Numbered from the stretch's first letter, positions 44,956 to 56,289 are shown. The stretch: 64,000 nucleotides of DNA from Trichobilharzia szidati (GCA_944472155.2 OX235272.1:18088354-18152353); one strand, 5' to 3'. Numbers and translations: made by a program. Notes: generated by a model from the letters alone, not told the origin.

Positions 44956-45834
44956 TCTATGTGTGTATCCTGAGTACAACTCAATCATCACACAATTCAT
45001 ATTATTACGCAACTGCTTTTTAACATCTATAGAATATTTGCAAGTGGATAATATTTGAAAGTGAATTTGATGTAATTTCAACTGAGTGTAGTTGTTGATG
45101 TTCTCAGGCAGTCCATTTTCGACATTCCGAAGGCGAAATATGTTTGTATGAAATGTTGTGATGCATTCATTACACCCCAACTGCGTCTGTGCGTATATAC
45201 TTGTGAGTGTATGTGTGCGTATTTGTGTGTATTCGTTGTTTTTGCATTACACTGTATGACTGTCAAAGACCTGACACAAGAGTACAGTCTATTTTTATAA
45301 GCATATAATATGCACATGAATAAATCTAATTAGCATTCCACGCAATGTATGTAAATACTTATACAACACTGAGAGAGAGAGAAAAGTTCTACACCTTAGA
45401 GATAAACTCAATAACCATTCACATATTTTGAACTATTTTTTTGCTTTATGTAAATTAGATTGTGCAATCTTTCATCGGATTCCTTTTTTCTGTCGCACAC
45501 TCTCCCTCTTTCTCTCTCTGTCGCTAGCTCGCTTGCTCTGTTTTTTTCTTGGCTCTAAGAATATATTTCCATACATTTATTGCATTTATTTCCAACTTAC
45601 AAAATTGGCACAATGAAATTGTGTAATAAAATTAATAATGATTAAGATACTACTGAATTAGATAAGTAGTATACAATAAATCGGATTTAAGCTAACTTAT
45701 AACAAGAGTCGGTCGGTCGGTTTTTGACATAGAACTTTGCACATATGTGCGTCAGTTCAAGTCGCCACACTCCCTCCTTGTAGCACACAAAGCAAGAGAA
45801 GAAAGTAAGAGAAATGCATAATATAGACAGTAAA
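44956..45834. other. Gene-free stretch with simple repeats
   Basis: TG-rich and CT-rich tracts (near 45190-45235 and 45480-45540) and (GTCG)n near 45708. Frames of 60-80 codons here are low complexity. No element recognised. Confidence 0.5.
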
Positions 45835-46735
45835 CAGAGGTGTGAGACAAAGCAATAGTAATAACGAAGAACAAAACAGTTTCATTGGAAATCATAAGTC
45901 ACAAGGAGTGGATGCATCTGCGCCAACCATTGAGAACGATTTTGAGCCATGTCACCAATTGTTTCCAACCATTGCTTTTTACTGTCCCGAGAACCCCAAC
46001 CAGTCAGGAAGTCTACATCTTCCTACGTGGCTGAGACTAACTGTTGTAGATTTCATTGACTGGTGCCATGTTTTCGTTTGACCGCCACTGGCTAGCTCTT
46101 TTCCAGCCTGACCCTATATCAGCTAACATTGCCCATTGTCGAGGAAGGCGATGACTAGGCATGCCTAATACATATCCTAACCATCTCAGTCGATGTATTT
46201 TCACAGCCTCGTCGACTGATTTCCCCTCCTCACCTAGCACTCGACTGATGCCTAACCTCAATATTGCTCACCTTATTATACCACTTAACACGGGAGATAG
46301 AACGCAGACACATATGATCGAAGACAACTAATCTTTTCATGTCTTCTGCTCTCAGTGGCCAGGTCTCACAGCCATAAAGGAGGACGGAGCGGACTGATGA
46401 GCAGTACACACTCCCTTTGGTCGATAGTCGGATATCACGTCTACGCCAGAGACGGTGTAAACTGGCATATGCGAAACTAGCCCTCTGTATTCGTGGTGAG
46501 ATTTCGTCAGAGATCAACCCGTTGGCACTGGCTGATGGTACTTCCCAAGTAATTGAAGTGGTCAACGTGCTCTACCACTTCACTTCCTATTTCTAATCAA
46601 GGGGTCGGTGTAGTCCAATCCTGCAGCATCATCTTACATTTTATAGGGGCGAATCGCATGCCAAACATACGAATATTGTTGCTCAAGGTGTTCAGTAGAC
46701 AAGAGTAGAAATTAGGCACTGTAGAAGAATATAAT
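45835..46735 (-). mobile_element. Another non-LTR LINE family, C-terminal/3' part
   Basis: Minus-strand frames in order: IRMFGMRFAPIKCKMMLQDW (post-motif-C segment), EVVEHVDHFNYLGSTIS, then SANGLISDEISPRIQRASFA, SVRSVLLYGCETWPLRAEDM, FDHMCLRSISRVKWYNKVSN, then HRLRWLGYVLGMPSHRLPRQ. These are the post-RT blocks of an EN-RT LINE, different in sequence from the RTE and CR1 copies here. Two or more frameshifts. The RT core lies off this fragment. Confidence 0.7.
46230..46640 (-). pseudogene. LINE reverse-transcriptase C-terminal domain remnant
   Basis: About 111 open codons plus flanking frames carrying NYLGS, the LLYGCETWPLR motif and the KRLVVFDHMCLRSI segment that follow the catalytic core in many EN-RT LINEs. 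The catalytic DD motif is not present in the fragment. Confidence 0.65.
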
Positions 46736-46757
46736 TCCATATAAAAAAGAGAAGACG

Positions 46758-46808
46758 TTCAGCGAAGAGACTCTTTTCGACAGCGAATTCATTCAGGTAG
46801 CTGCACAA
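46758..46808 (-). ncRNA. Hammerhead-like motif, PLE terminus
   Basis: Minus-strand CTGAATGA (one base longer than CUGANGA), GAATTCGCTGTC, GAAA, then AGAGTCTCTT as stem III and C|GCTGAACG. CAGC 5' of the core can pair with GCTG. Confidence 0.4.
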
Positions 46809-47264
46809 TCGCGTTTCTATATAATTATTTGTGTGTGTGTGTACATGAGGTTTGTCAAGTTTAGATAGTTGACCAGGTATTACAAGAATGATCTAATATA
46901 GAAACAAAGGTAATCAGACAGCAACCAAAGTAAGACTGAGTTAGTAAGTTAGATGACGTAATATAATTGACTAAAATGTTTCAACTTAGATCAGGGAAGC
47001 AACAGAGGTAATTACAGGTAGAGATTAAGTAGATGTGAAATTGGGCAAATAAGTTGGATGACGTAACATAAATGACTAGGAATTGAGCGTTGTTCAAGTC
47101 AGTAACAGTGTTAGTGAGGTGTAGAGATTGAATCGGGTGGGGGTAAAGAACAAGAAAGTTGAAAACGTAAAATATTACAGTAGAGAAGACAAAATAATAC
47201 TAATGAAGAGACAGAAAAAAGAAAAAAGATTAGGTAGAATTTACTTGTCGGCTAATAAGATAGA

Positions 47265-47550
47265 TTACGTCCATTGCAAGTGTAGTGATTGAACGAACTT
47301 CTTCTGTAAGCAGAGTTCAGGACTTAGCAAGTGAATCGCCATTGCTTCTGCAGTTTGAAGAAGTCTGATTCGTACACCTTTAGGAAGACTAATTCTTACT
47401 CTGTAGACAACTTTGAAGTTTGTTTGTGGTGTAGCTTGGTGTCCGGATTCTATCAGATGTTCTAAGATGGAACTGCGGGGACATCGATTTTCTCCTTTGT
47501 AAAGCAATGCTTGTAAGTGCTCGGTGATACGTTCGGAAAGCGAGCGTTCG
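47265..47550 (-). pseudogene. PLE GIY-YIG endonuclease, C-terminal half
   Basis: Starts after the GIY-YIG core at RSLSERITEHLQALLYKGEN, then SSILEHLIESGHQATPQTNF, KVVYRVRISLPKGVRIRLLQ, and ends LSPELCLQKKFVQSLHLQW. The catalytic tyrosines are missing. Confidence 0.75.
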
Positions 47551-47585
47551 TACATATATTGTTTTATTTGCTTATTTTAATATTT

Positions 47586-47812
47586 TACGTTCCGAGTGGA
47601 GCACAGGGCTTCAAGCTTTGAGGTTCGAGGTCACAGTAGCAGTGTTGTTGTTTTTTTATGGAGAGGGAGATTGTTAGCTCCACGCCTTACCTTCCCTATT
47701 TACTGGTCTTACTACTTGCTAAGCGAGGTTTACAAGTGCATAGGCCGAGATCTGAACCCCGAACCATTTATGTGGTTTGCCAGCATTCTACCGCTGAAAC
47801 CAACTACGTCTT
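47586..47812 (-). mobile_element. SINE-1, reverse strand, diverged
   Basis: From GAGCACAGGGCTTCAAGC (3' end) through GTTAGCTCCACGCCTTACC to a degraded head (ATCTGAACCCCGAACC, CATTCTACCGCTGAAACC). Same order as the intact copies. Confidence 0.65.
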
Positions 47813-47829
47813 TGAATATATTTCGTAAG

Positions 47830-48020
47830 ATTTTCAAGTGTTGATATACTGGGGCTGTGGTTGATTTAAATCAGTTGTCGAATCACTGGAAACTATGGAA
47901 TACTGGATAGTAAGTAATTTTGTTGTACCTCTGAACCTTTCACCAGTGCGTTTTCACTGCAGTTTGTCATCGAACTTGAGATGAGTCAGATCCCTACAAA
48001 ATCAATACTTGAAAATTAAT
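47830..48020 (-). mobile_element. SINE-2 relic
   Basis: Weak homology to the SINE-2 tail (TTTAAATCAGTTGTCGAATC, GGAATACTGGATAG) and end (GATCCCTACAAAATCAATAC). Diverged; strand assignment uncertain. Confidence 0.4.
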
Positions 48021-48023
48021 AAA

Positions 48024-49112
48024 ATAATAATTATTATTACTATTGTTCCCTTGAGTTCCTAGTGCAACATAGGGCTTCAACTACACGTCTCCACTTACTT
48101 CTGTCTTTTGCTGCACTTCTCACCTGCATCCATGTTAATCCATACTGTTTCAACTCCTCTTCACACGATCTCCTCCATGTCACCCTTGCACTGACGTCCC
48201 ACTCGCCGCTCCCCTTTCGGATTCCACTCGAGCTATGGCCTGATGCGCAATGTCACCCAGTGGCCTCCTCAGTGAGTGTCCAATCCATCTCCACTCTCTC
48301 CTGCATATTTGTTGGGCGATTGCTTCTCGTTTGTTTTGTTTCTTCCCATAGTTTGTTTCTCGTTGGTTCTTGTTCTTTCCGGCCATCTGATCTTCAGTAT
48401 AGAGCCAGCGAAGACTGTTACTTGTTGATAAAGTTCTGCAACAGGCTGTTGCAAATATTCTTTGTGACCCGCCGCCAACTTTCTGATCCATCCGTATAGA
48501 AGAACTGACTGACTTGACTGACGTTTGTATTGAAAATCCGAATTTTGTTGTTGATGGTGAGTTGAGTGACAGTGGAAGATTTCCAGATTGGTTTCAGGTT
48601 GATGAATGTGTTTCTCGCCTTCCCGATTCTCGCCCGATTTGACATCCTCGTCCGTTCCACCTGTCTGTAGTTGAGATAAGTGAATGAAGTGACCTCTTTC
48701 AAATCCCTCTCAATGATGGTGATTGGCGCTGTATGTTGCTGTTGTTGTTGTTGGTTGGTTGGTTATTTTTATAACCTCCGTCTTGTCTATGTTCACCTGG
48801 AGTCAGTCCTGTCTTCTCTGGCTGCTTCTTCGACCAGTTTGTCGGTTTTTGCTTGTAAGTCTTCGATTTTGTGTGACATCGAACATAAATCATCCACGCT
48901 CGAAATCCAGGTCTTCTAGGTTCTTCACGTTGGTCCAGGATATCCCTGTCTTCTCATTTCCCACTGTCTGACGCATAATCCAACCCAGTTCACCACAATT
49001 AGGAATATCATTGATGATAATTAGCACCCTTGTCTGACTCCTGTGTCTACTGCAAACGCCTCGCTGAGTTTTCCGTTGTGGATCACTTGACATGTGCCGT
49101 TGTCGAGTATTT
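48024..49112 (-). mobile_element. RTE-B LINE, 5'-truncated
   Basis: Minus strand, from just before motif B to the 3' end (CCTAGTGCAACATAGGGCTT). It carries the same 5-bp extra after motif B (48980-49000) and the same enlarged FADD site as the 37-kb copy. The RT is broken; frames include KTYKQKPTNWSKKQPEKTGL, SQFFYTDGSESWRRVTK and [13 protein letters not shown]. Confidence 0.8.
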
Positions 49113-49515
49113 GATTGGTATTTGTTTACGAAAATTAATCTAATGCTCACTAGTAACTGACTGTTGTTTGTAGTGTCTAGGGTTCTAGTTAATGGTTCAA
49201 GGGGTCTACCTGTTCATGGGGAGTGAGGGCAGATACTTGTCGACGACATTGGCAGGTGGTCGCGCAGAACTCACCCATTGGTAGAAGTTAGAATTCATGG
49301 GTCTTTGAGTGGGCTCTCAGTGGCTTGCCTTGTAATCGGAAGGTCCTAGGTTCAAACCTCGTTGGGTAGTACACAGTGTAGAATAAGAGTCTCAAAGTCG
49401 GACGAAACAGCAGTCCAGTATTCCCTGGTTTTCAGTGGTTCTCTAACCCCATATCAGTCTGTTATATAACCTGATACAAATCAAATCCCTACAAGCAAAC
49501 TATTGAAAATACTTA
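49113..49515 (+). mobile_element. SINE-2 unit
   Basis: Contains AAAATTAATCTAATGCTCAC (5' end), a B-box-like AGGTTCAAACCTC, GAGTCTCAAAGTCGGACGAAAC (hammerhead 3' half; the CUGAUGA part is lost), GGTTTTCAGTGGTTCTC and the end AATCAAATCCCTACAAGC. Adjoins the RTE-B. Confidence 0.65.
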
Positions 49516-50390
49516 TACATCCACTATAAATAAAGTTTCATTCCTGATTTGTTAATTAGTCATATTGCATTTTCATTGTTTGTGCTTGTTAAGAAAATAT
49601 TTCGACGACAGTAGGTGTAGTAGTTGAAATGTTAAACCTTGAGTGTCATATTACACCAAAATATTTACATAAATGTATCTTTCTTAGTATCTTTATTTCT
49701 AAAATACACACTGACTGACTAATAAACTTCTACTGTAATGTGTAGACTAGCAGTAGCCTTGAATGATTCATAAGTTCGTATAACTGTACTATGTAATTAG
49801 AACAATTCTTAAGTGTGTCATAAGACAAACTGTCTACTACTACAACAGAAACAATGTGTTTTCGTAGCAGTCTAAACGTAAATGTACACACATTTGAACA
49901 CAAATACAAACATTAATGTCTATGAAAATGTTTCTGCATTTATAGCTGAATGCATTAATTTTTCGGAATGGACTGACTGACTACCTACCTGTAAACGGCA
50001 TGTTGTCATGTCAGCTTATTATATGTAGCGAAGTGAGGATATTGTGTCATTGAAATTTCATCTGTAAAATGAATACTTGAATAGCATTATTAGTTTCGTC
50101 GAGAGACAGTGAGAGACAGTAAGGGTACAGTGGGAATGGCTTAGATAGCAGGTTGACCTGGTATGACTGTAGTACATTCTTTAGATACTTTAGTGAATGT
50201 TGACTAGCAATGGAATCCAGAATGTGCGATTTATCCCAAATGCGGTCTATCCGCTGAGTGTATCTGCATTCCCTTATGAGTGACGGTGTTCCCACTGACA
50301 CTCGAACCCAGTACCTATGGTTTTAAACTTGTGACACAAGAACCATCTCGTATGCAACGCTAATCAGTTATTAGTGGTTTTTAATTCAAT
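49516..50390. other. No clear gene; possible tRNA-like repeat
   Basis: Near 50220-50370 a segment with a reverse B-box (ACTCGAACCCAGTACC) suggests another SINE-like repeat on the minus strand; similar phrases recur near 53.95 and 57.40 kb. The rest is AT-rich with nothing recognised. Confidence 0.35.
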
Positions 50391-50407
50391 GAGTACTGAA
50401 CAAAGAA

Positions 50408-50445
50408 TAGTCTTTTCGATAAATTCATCATCAGGCTCTACAGTT
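50408..50445 (-). ncRNA. Hammerhead-like motif, PLE terminus
   Basis: Minus-strand CTGATGA (complement of 50428-50434), TGAATTTATC, GAAA, AGACTATTCTT. Same layout as the other PLE ends here. Confidence 0.4.
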
Positions 50446-51287
50446 ATGTATACATTATACTGAATGAATGAATTAGTGTTATGAACAACATTATTGTTGT
50501 TTAAATAACATCGAATCAATAATATTGATAGATTACAGCTGAATAGCATCGACATAAAATAAGCTGAATGTCAGAAAAAAATTAGGAAAAACAATATTAC
50601 AAATACATGAATTTATACTCTCTACTGAAGGCCAGGACATGGAGCACTGGTTTCTTGAGGTGAATTGCGAAAGCTTCAGCTGTTTGGAGCAGGCAGTGAC
50701 TCGACGATTTTGGCAATTTATTAGTCAGCCGGTAGATGATAGAGAAGGATTCTTCAACGCTGGCTGGCTTTGTGGCCGGTTTGCACCAGATGGTCCAATA
50801 TCGAACTGTTAATGTTTTTCACTACACCTTTACTTAGCCATAGTGGAAGATGTTCCCGAGCACGGAATATCAAGTTCGTAGAGCAACGGCCAATATAACT
50901 CACTCAATCACAAGCATATTTGAATTGATAGATACATTTTGTATTGGCTAGTCTGGGTACTTCATCTTTCAGTCGAGGTAGCACCCTCGGTCGTGTAGAG
51001 AATAATACGTGTAGTTCGCCAGCATTAAAAGTTCACTGAACTAATTTCTTAATTTCCTCGTAATCATCTCACTTGGTATATCACCCTTGAATTGTAGTCG
51101 TATATGAAGAGGCTTCTTGTTTACGGATGGATAGTGAGTAGTCCTATTCCGCTTTCTTTGTCATGTGTTTCTTGACAAATTTTTCTTGATAGCTATTTTC
51201 GATCAAAGTATCATATACAATGCTTAATTCATCTTCAATTACTTCTTCTGAGCATATAGCTTTAACTCTGTGGCTGAGGGTCTTTAC

Positions 51288-51655
51288 TCAACTTCTTTTG
51301 TACTTGATTGGAACGAAGCTGTGAAAGTGTGTATATTGTCCTGTCCAAGTGCTTTTTCTATGCAAATTTATTTTTATGCTACCGTCTGGTTTTCTTGTAA
51401 GTAGGACATCCAGAAAGTCAATTCTGTCTTGGGATTTCTCTTCGCATATGAATTTCATAGCCGAATGTACTTCATTTAATTCAGTAATTATTGTACTCCT
51501 ATCAGAACCATTAACACACAGAATAAAGGTATCATCCGTATATCGGCAATGAAATGAGAGCTTACTGATAAGATTGTTCAGAGGTCCATTTTCTAGCTTA
51601 CTTAGAAAGAAATTAGCCAAAATTGGACCCAATGGGGATCTCATCGCCACCCCTC
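51288..51655 (-). pseudogene. PLE reverse transcriptase, central fragment
   Basis: 120 codons: AMRSPLGPILANFFLSKLEN (fingers/palm motif B), FHCRYTDDTFILCVN (motif C as YTDD, both catalytic Asp present), AMKFICEEKSQDRIDFLDVL, LHRKSTWTGQYTHFHSFVPI (thumb). The 5' half of the RT is missing, cut exactly where the opposite-strand copy begins. Confidence 0.75.
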
Positions 51656-52330
51656 AGCCACAGAGATAGAGCTATATGCTCACAAGAAGTAATTGAAGAT
51701 AAATTAAGCATTGTATATGATACTTTGATCGAAAATAGCTATCAAGACAAATTTATCAAGAAACACATGACAAAGAAAGCGGAAAAGGACTACTCACTAT
51801 CCGTGAACAAGAAACCTCTTAATATACGACTGCAATTCAAGGGTGATATACCAAGTGGAAAATTTACGAAGAAATTAAGAAAATCAGTTCAAAGAACTGA
51901 ACGTCTTATCCCCTACACAACTGATGGTGATTACTCGACTGAAAGATGAAGTACCTAGACTGGCCACTTCAAACTGTATCTACCAATTCAAATGCGCTTG
52001 TGATAGAGCGATTTATATCGACCGTTGCTCTAGGAACTTGATTTTTCGTGCTCGCTTGGGAACATCTCCCACTATGGCTAAGTAAAGGTGTAGTGAAACC
52101 ATCAACATGTGGTGCAAACCGGTCACAAAGCCAGCGTTGAAGAATCCTTCTCTATCATCTACTGGGGGCTTAATAAATTGCCAAAATCACTGAAGCACCT
52201 CATGATCCAAACAGCAGAGTCTATTGCAATTGGTTGATTGGACGAAATGTCAACTGAGGCCAGATATCTTTGTCCAATCAATCAACGGAAAAATCGAAAT
52301 TGAATTCAAAACAAATAACGCTCATTAGAT
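51640..52330 (+). mobile_element. Penelope-like element, plus-strand partner
   Basis: Starts in the linker (SHRDRAICSQEVIEDKLSIV), continues KKPLNIRLQFKGDIPSGKFT in one frame to 51949. The GIY-YIG part is then in broken frames (ATSNCIYQFKCACDRAIYID near 51970, where the YIG is lost) and the end NLCP-like near 52270. 3' terminus not clearly seen. Confidence 0.65.
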
Positions 52331-52600
52331 GGTTTTTGGTTGCAAACGTTTATGTTTCCGATGAACTGTGTTGAAACATTGTTACTGTAAGGGGAAAAGA
52401 ATAGGTGGGGGATGGTACTTTCTACTAAAATGGTTTACTTTTTGTAAAAGTTGTTCTTCTTTTTTGACATAGATTCAGTTTACAAAGACTTCATTGGTTT
52501 CATTGGTTACTGAGAATTTTCGCGGTGTTTTAAAAGGAAGCACTCATCCCTTTCAGTCTTCTGAATACATTTGTGAGCAGCGTTTACCCGCAATGGTTTT
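52331..52600. other. Spacer, possibly PLE 3' UTR
   Basis: No coding; may be the decayed 3' UTR of the preceding PLE. Confidence 0.3.
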
Positions 52601-52603
52601 TAT

Positions 52604-52826
52604 TTCTCTGCGTTGCGAGTGGAACATAGGGCTTCAAGCTAATGACTTGAAGTTTCTGTTGCAGTGTTTATTTTTACAGGATGGGGCTGCCAGTCTCATA
52701 CTCAGCCTTTCCGCTTTACCAGCTTTTTTTCTGGCATAGCCAGGTAAAGGAGTGCGTCGGATGGGCATCGAACCTTGGGCCACATACATGGTTGGCGAGC
52801 ATTCTACCGCCATGCCATCGACGCAC
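52604..52826 (-). mobile_element. SINE-1, reverse strand, complete
   Basis: From GCGAGTGGAACATAGGGCTT (3' end) and GGGGCTGCCAGTCTCATACT (body) to B-box complement GCATCGAACCTTGGG, A-box complement CATTCTACCGCCATGCCA and the acceptor-like end GACGCAC. All SINE-1 parts in order. Confidence 0.75.
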
Positions 52827-52854
52827 GCTTTCATTATTGCTCCCCTTTATTGTT

Positions 52855-53355
52855 TTATGGGATTCTTAAAAAGGATGGTGTTAAACATATGTATTACGCA
52901 GCATTTTTGATCCAGCTAGCTAACATTGTCGTCAACGGGTATTTTAATTCTTGTAAGCACTTAGCTGAAGTCATCTTGTCTAATGCTAAACATCCCTCCC
53001 TATTCGCATTATTCTCCTTGAATCTCTTCCAGTAATAAGCAAAATGGAAGAAATTTCATAAAGATCCATGCTAGAGCAGCAAAATATAGAAATTCAACCA
53101 TACGATATTTAGCACGGTGTTGTATGAACATAGAAATGTTGGCGAAGAGCGAATAAACCTACTCTATAATCTGTAAATAAACAACAGCTTGTCATAAGCA
53201 TAACTGTTATATATATATTATTTTCTATTTTTGCGTTTTTATTATGCTTAAGATTTTAATTCTTTATTTGTAAAAAGAGGAAAATTTCGTTGTAATATGT
53301 ACAGACAATGCAGAAAATTCCAGTCTGTATGAAAAATTATTGCTTGGAATAAAGC
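52855..53355 (+). mobile_element. CR1-X-related LINE, diverged 3' end
   Basis: Broken frames KDGVKHMYYAAFLIQLANIV and ARAAKYRNSTIRYLARCCMN (compare ARTSKYKNSTIPYLART), then a 3' UTR with GAAAATTCCAGTCTGTATG and GGAATAAAGCGATTAC. A diverged subfamily. Followed immediately by a typical CR1-X end. Confidence 0.65.
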
Positions 53356-53362
53356 GATTACT

Positions 53363-53833
53363 ATATGCCCGCACCAGCAAGTACAAAACTCAACCTTACC
53401 CTACTTAGCTCGTGTTCTGTGCGATAAAGAAAGCATTAGGCGTGATACACATAATTCATTAAATAGTCAGTAGTAAAACTGGATCTCGTCTTTCCAACTC
53501 ATATCATTTATAGGTACAAAATGTTCTTTCTTTTCTTTTTTTCTTTCTCTCCCTTTTTTTCCGTTATGTGCTGCTTTGTTTCTTTCTCCAGCTTACGCCA
53601 GTAAATATGATAGCACCTACTTTTCTAACACCTTCAAACACTGTTCAACTTTGGCTTTGCTACCGACATGCCAATATGTTGTTGTCATAATGAACTGAGA
53701 TTTCCTTAATCTATGTAGAATTCTATTTATTGATAATGTACTGACTGGATGCAATACTGTAGTAAAAATGCTGAGAATTCCATTCTGTATCACAAGTACT
53801 GTTTTGGAATAAAGCAAATTATTATTATTATTA
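53363..53833 (+). mobile_element. CR1-X LINE, 3' end
   Basis: Starts at YARTSKYKTQPYPT-like frames (frameshifted), 3' UTR, then GGAATAAAGCAAATTA and (TTA)n. Nearly identical over its length to the minus-strand fragment at 33.06-33.55 kb. Confidence 0.8.
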
Positions 53834-54128
53834 AAAAATATCCCATCGGATGATGTGATCACACTTCGTAATATTATACGAAATATTACCAGGAATAAAC
53901 ATTATCCTCTTCTGTAAACAATCACATTGTTTGGCTGACGGTCAGTAATAGCTGAATCCAAGACATGCGCTGTGTCCTATTCGGGACTCTTCAAGTGTAT
54001 GTACCTACCTGCATTCCTGCATTCAGCCGGAACGCCACTCATTAGGCTGCTCACTGAATAACGAGAGTACTTCTTATGCAATAGGTATTAGTTATTATTT
54101 ACGGAAATAATTTCTGTTTTCCGTTTAC
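53834..54128. other. Spacer with possible SINE-like phrases
   Basis: TAGCTGAATCCAAGACATGC and AACGCCACTCATTAGGCTGC recall the uncertain repeat near 50.2 kb. Nothing else recognised. Confidence 0.3.
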
Positions 54129-54136
54129 TGGTATTA

Positions 54137-54794
54137 TTATTATTGTTCCCTTGGGTTTCTAGTGGAACATAGGGCTTCAACTACACGTCTCCACTTGCTT
54201 CTGTCTTCTGCTGCACTTTTCACATGCGTCCATGTTACTCCATACTTTTTCAACTCCTCTTCACACGATCTCCTCCATGTCACCCTTGCACTGACGTCCC
54301 ACTCGTCGCTTCCCTTTCGGGTTCCACTCGAGCGTTGGCCTGACGCGCGATGTCACACAGCGGCCTCCTCAGCGAGTGTCCGATCCATCTCTACTTTCTC
54401 CTGCATATTTGTTGTTCGATTGGTTCTTGTTTGTTTTGTTTGTTCCCATAGTTTCTTGTTGGTGATCTGATCTGATCGGCCATCTGATCTTCAGTATAGA
54501 GCCAGCCAGCGAAGACAGTTAGTTGTTGATAAAGGTGTGCAACAGGCTGTTGGAAATACTCATTCTTTGTGACCCGCCTCCAAGTTTCTGATCCATCCGT
54601 ATAGAAGAACTGACTGACTTGACTGTCGTTTGTATTGAAAATCCGAATTTTGTTGATCATGGTGATTGAGTGACGAAGATATCCAGATTGGTTTCAGGTT
54701 GATGAATGTGTTTCTCGACTTCCCGATTCTCGATTTGACATCCTCGTTCGTTCCATCTGCCTGTAGTTGAGACAATGCTCCCTGGATAAGTGAA
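54137..54794 (-). mobile_element. RTE-B LINE, 3' part with likely 8-bp target-site duplication
   Basis: Minus strand. The 3' end lies at (TTA)n and TCTAGTGGAACATAGGGCTT. Frames contain SQLQADGTNEDVKSRIGKSR, NTFINLKPIWISSSLNHH and DGSETWRRVTKNEYFQQPVA. TGGTATTA borders both sides (54129-54136 and 54795-54802). Confidence 0.75.
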
Positions 54795-54829
54795 TGGTAT
54801 TACTTCACTGATATGTCTGACCGAACCTC

Positions 54830-55200
54830 AGAAATTTAAATCAGTCAAATGCATGCAAACCAACACTTGAAAATCAACTTACAGCTCAGTTCTGAGAGGC
54901 TACAGGATTAAAGGTATGTGAAGTTCTAGTAAGAAATTGTGACCAGCGAGGTCCAAAATTTTTAAATGTGAAGATGAATACTCTCTGATAACGCTATATA
55001 TACCGCGAATCCATAAGCCTCAAAGACTGATGTGCCACTGATGTGTCACCCACCCTTAGTGGGTGAAGGTGTTAACCAGTTCGTCCTATAACTTGAAGTT
55101 CATAGGTTCAATCCCTGATTGTATGATGGGTGCACACTACCGAAGAGTCCCGGACAGGGACGAAACAGCTCTACAATACTCCCTGGGTCTATATACGTGA
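54830..55200 (+). mobile_element. SINE-2 unit, diverged
   Basis: 5' end CAAACCAACACTTGAAAATC, B-box-like CATAGGTTCAATCCCTG, then CCGAAGAGTCCCGGACAGGG and ACGAAACAGC, in which stem II (GTCCC/GGGAC) is perfect and GAAAC intact but the CUGAUGA box is damaged. End shortened. Confidence 0.6.
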
Positions 55201-55734
55201 AGTCATTTTGTGGCCGAACTTGAAATTGAAGACAGAGCCTTAGCAGCTGTTTCATTCTAATTCATAACTCTCATTTTTTTTAATGAAATGCATAGAAATA
55301 TAAATCAGTAAGTGCCCTAGCTTATTCATATTCAATGATTCATTGATTCTCTATCTGATATCAGTTTGTGACAAAACTTAAATTTTATGTGTTTATTGTT
55401 TATTAGTTACTTTATTTACTTAGTAATCTGGTGAGTCTTTAACTAATCAAAGTTTATTTATATTTGGCTTACAAATCACATGTCTTAATCTTTATTTTAA
55501 GCCAACATCTTTAAAAAATAGCCAAAACACAATGATATACATATTTAATATTTGATAGATAGAGGCTAATAGTAGAATACAGGAAGCTTGTTTCGTCCTT
55601 TTTTGCACACATCAATTGAATGTTAATAGTACTATCTTGACTGATATTTGAGCCCACCAGTCATTGTCTCAAATGTCAATAAGATCAATCAATGAAACAT
55701 TCACAAGAAAAAGAAGTACAGAGTAGTTAAAATG
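55201..55734. other. No recognisable feature
   Basis: AT-rich spacer; short SINE-2-like phrases (TGATATCAGTTTGTGAC near 55356) only. Confidence 0.4.
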
Positions 55735-55788
55735 CGCCTGTAATTCAGCGGCAGAATGCTCACCAGCCTGACAACAGGTGTTTTTGAT
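55735..55788 (+). mobile_element. SINE-1 head fragment
   Basis: ATGCGCCTGTAATTCAGCGG and CAGAATGCTCACCAGCC match the A-box half of the SINE-1 tRNA-like head. Cut off by the PLE that follows. Confidence 0.5.
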
Positions 55789-55789
55789 T

Positions 55790-56275
55790 TGGTAGGTTGG
55801 CTTGGGCGTATATGTCTTTTGATGAGATTCCGTGGATATCCATTCTTTTGAAAGACGTTCATGAGATATCTCTCTTCAATTTTCCTTAAGGTGGGAGTAC
55901 TGCAATGAGTCCTGGCCCTCTTGCATAGTGTTTGTATGCAATTCCTTTTGTGTGTTATTGGGTTGTTACTGTTTTAATTCAGGATTTGGTCTGTGTGGGT
56001 TGATTTCCTATAAACTTGGATTTCAAATACCCCTGTGGTTGTTCGCTTGACTAAGACGTCGAGAAATGGGATTTTGTTCTTGGATTCCTCTTCTCTTGTG
56101 AATTTGATGTCATTGAAGACGTTGTTTATCAGGTTGTGAGTTTTATCTAACTCGTTTCTTTTGATTATTACAAATGTATCGTCCACGTAACCTATCCAAA
56201 TCTTGGGTTTGATCTTTGGTAGGATTATGTTTTCGAGCGTCGTCCCCTTCGTCTTCGTATCCACGAACATAAGCT
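55790..56275 (-). mobile_element. Penelope-like element, inverted 5' part (RT and linker)
   Basis: Minus-strand RT: KIKPKIWIGYVDDTFVIIKR (motif C intact), FTREEESKNKIPFLDVLVKR, EIQVYRKSTHTDQILN, then linker CKRARTHCSTPTLRKIEERY and FQKNGYPRNLIKRHI. It abuts at 56275 the plus-strand GIY-YIG part of what looks like the same element, i.e. a 5' inversion. Confidence 0.7.
55974..56270 (-). pseudogene. PLE reverse transcriptase, motif C region
   Basis: 98 open codons with YVDD and the FLDV motif, which precede the thumb. The frame changes after DQILN near 55974 but the linker remains readable. The upstream RT blocks are missing, and the nuclease lies on the opposite strand next door. Confidence 0.7.
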
Positions 56276-56289
56276 AGCTGTCAAAAGAC

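Larger units (their letters stand above)
46745..47550 (-). mobile_element. Penelope-like element, short 5'-truncated copy
   Basis: Minus strand: GIY-YIG C-terminal coding part (47265-47550), 3' UTR of about 450 bp and terminal segment with a hammerhead-like motif (46758-46806). The 3' UTR is closely similar to the 18.9-19.3 kb copy, including GTGTGTGTGTACATGA. Confidence 0.75.
50395..51655 (-). mobile_element. Penelope-like element, head-to-head with a plus-strand copy
   Basis: Minus strand from RT to 3' terminus: RT motif B AMRSPLGPILANFFL, motif C CRYTDDTFILC, then linker, then a badly broken GIY-YIG region, 3' UTR and a terminus with a hammerhead-like core near 50411-50440 (CTGATGA, TCGAAAAGA). 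Linker bases are about 95% the same as the plus-strand copy starting at 51640. Confidence 0.75.

Noticed and set aside
45842..46081. 79-codon plus-strand ORF
   Set aside because: Overlaps the 3' part of a minus-strand LINE; no motif.
50047..50301. 84-codon minus-strand ORF
   Set aside because: No domain; lies in a tRNA-like repeat region with reverse B-box sequence.
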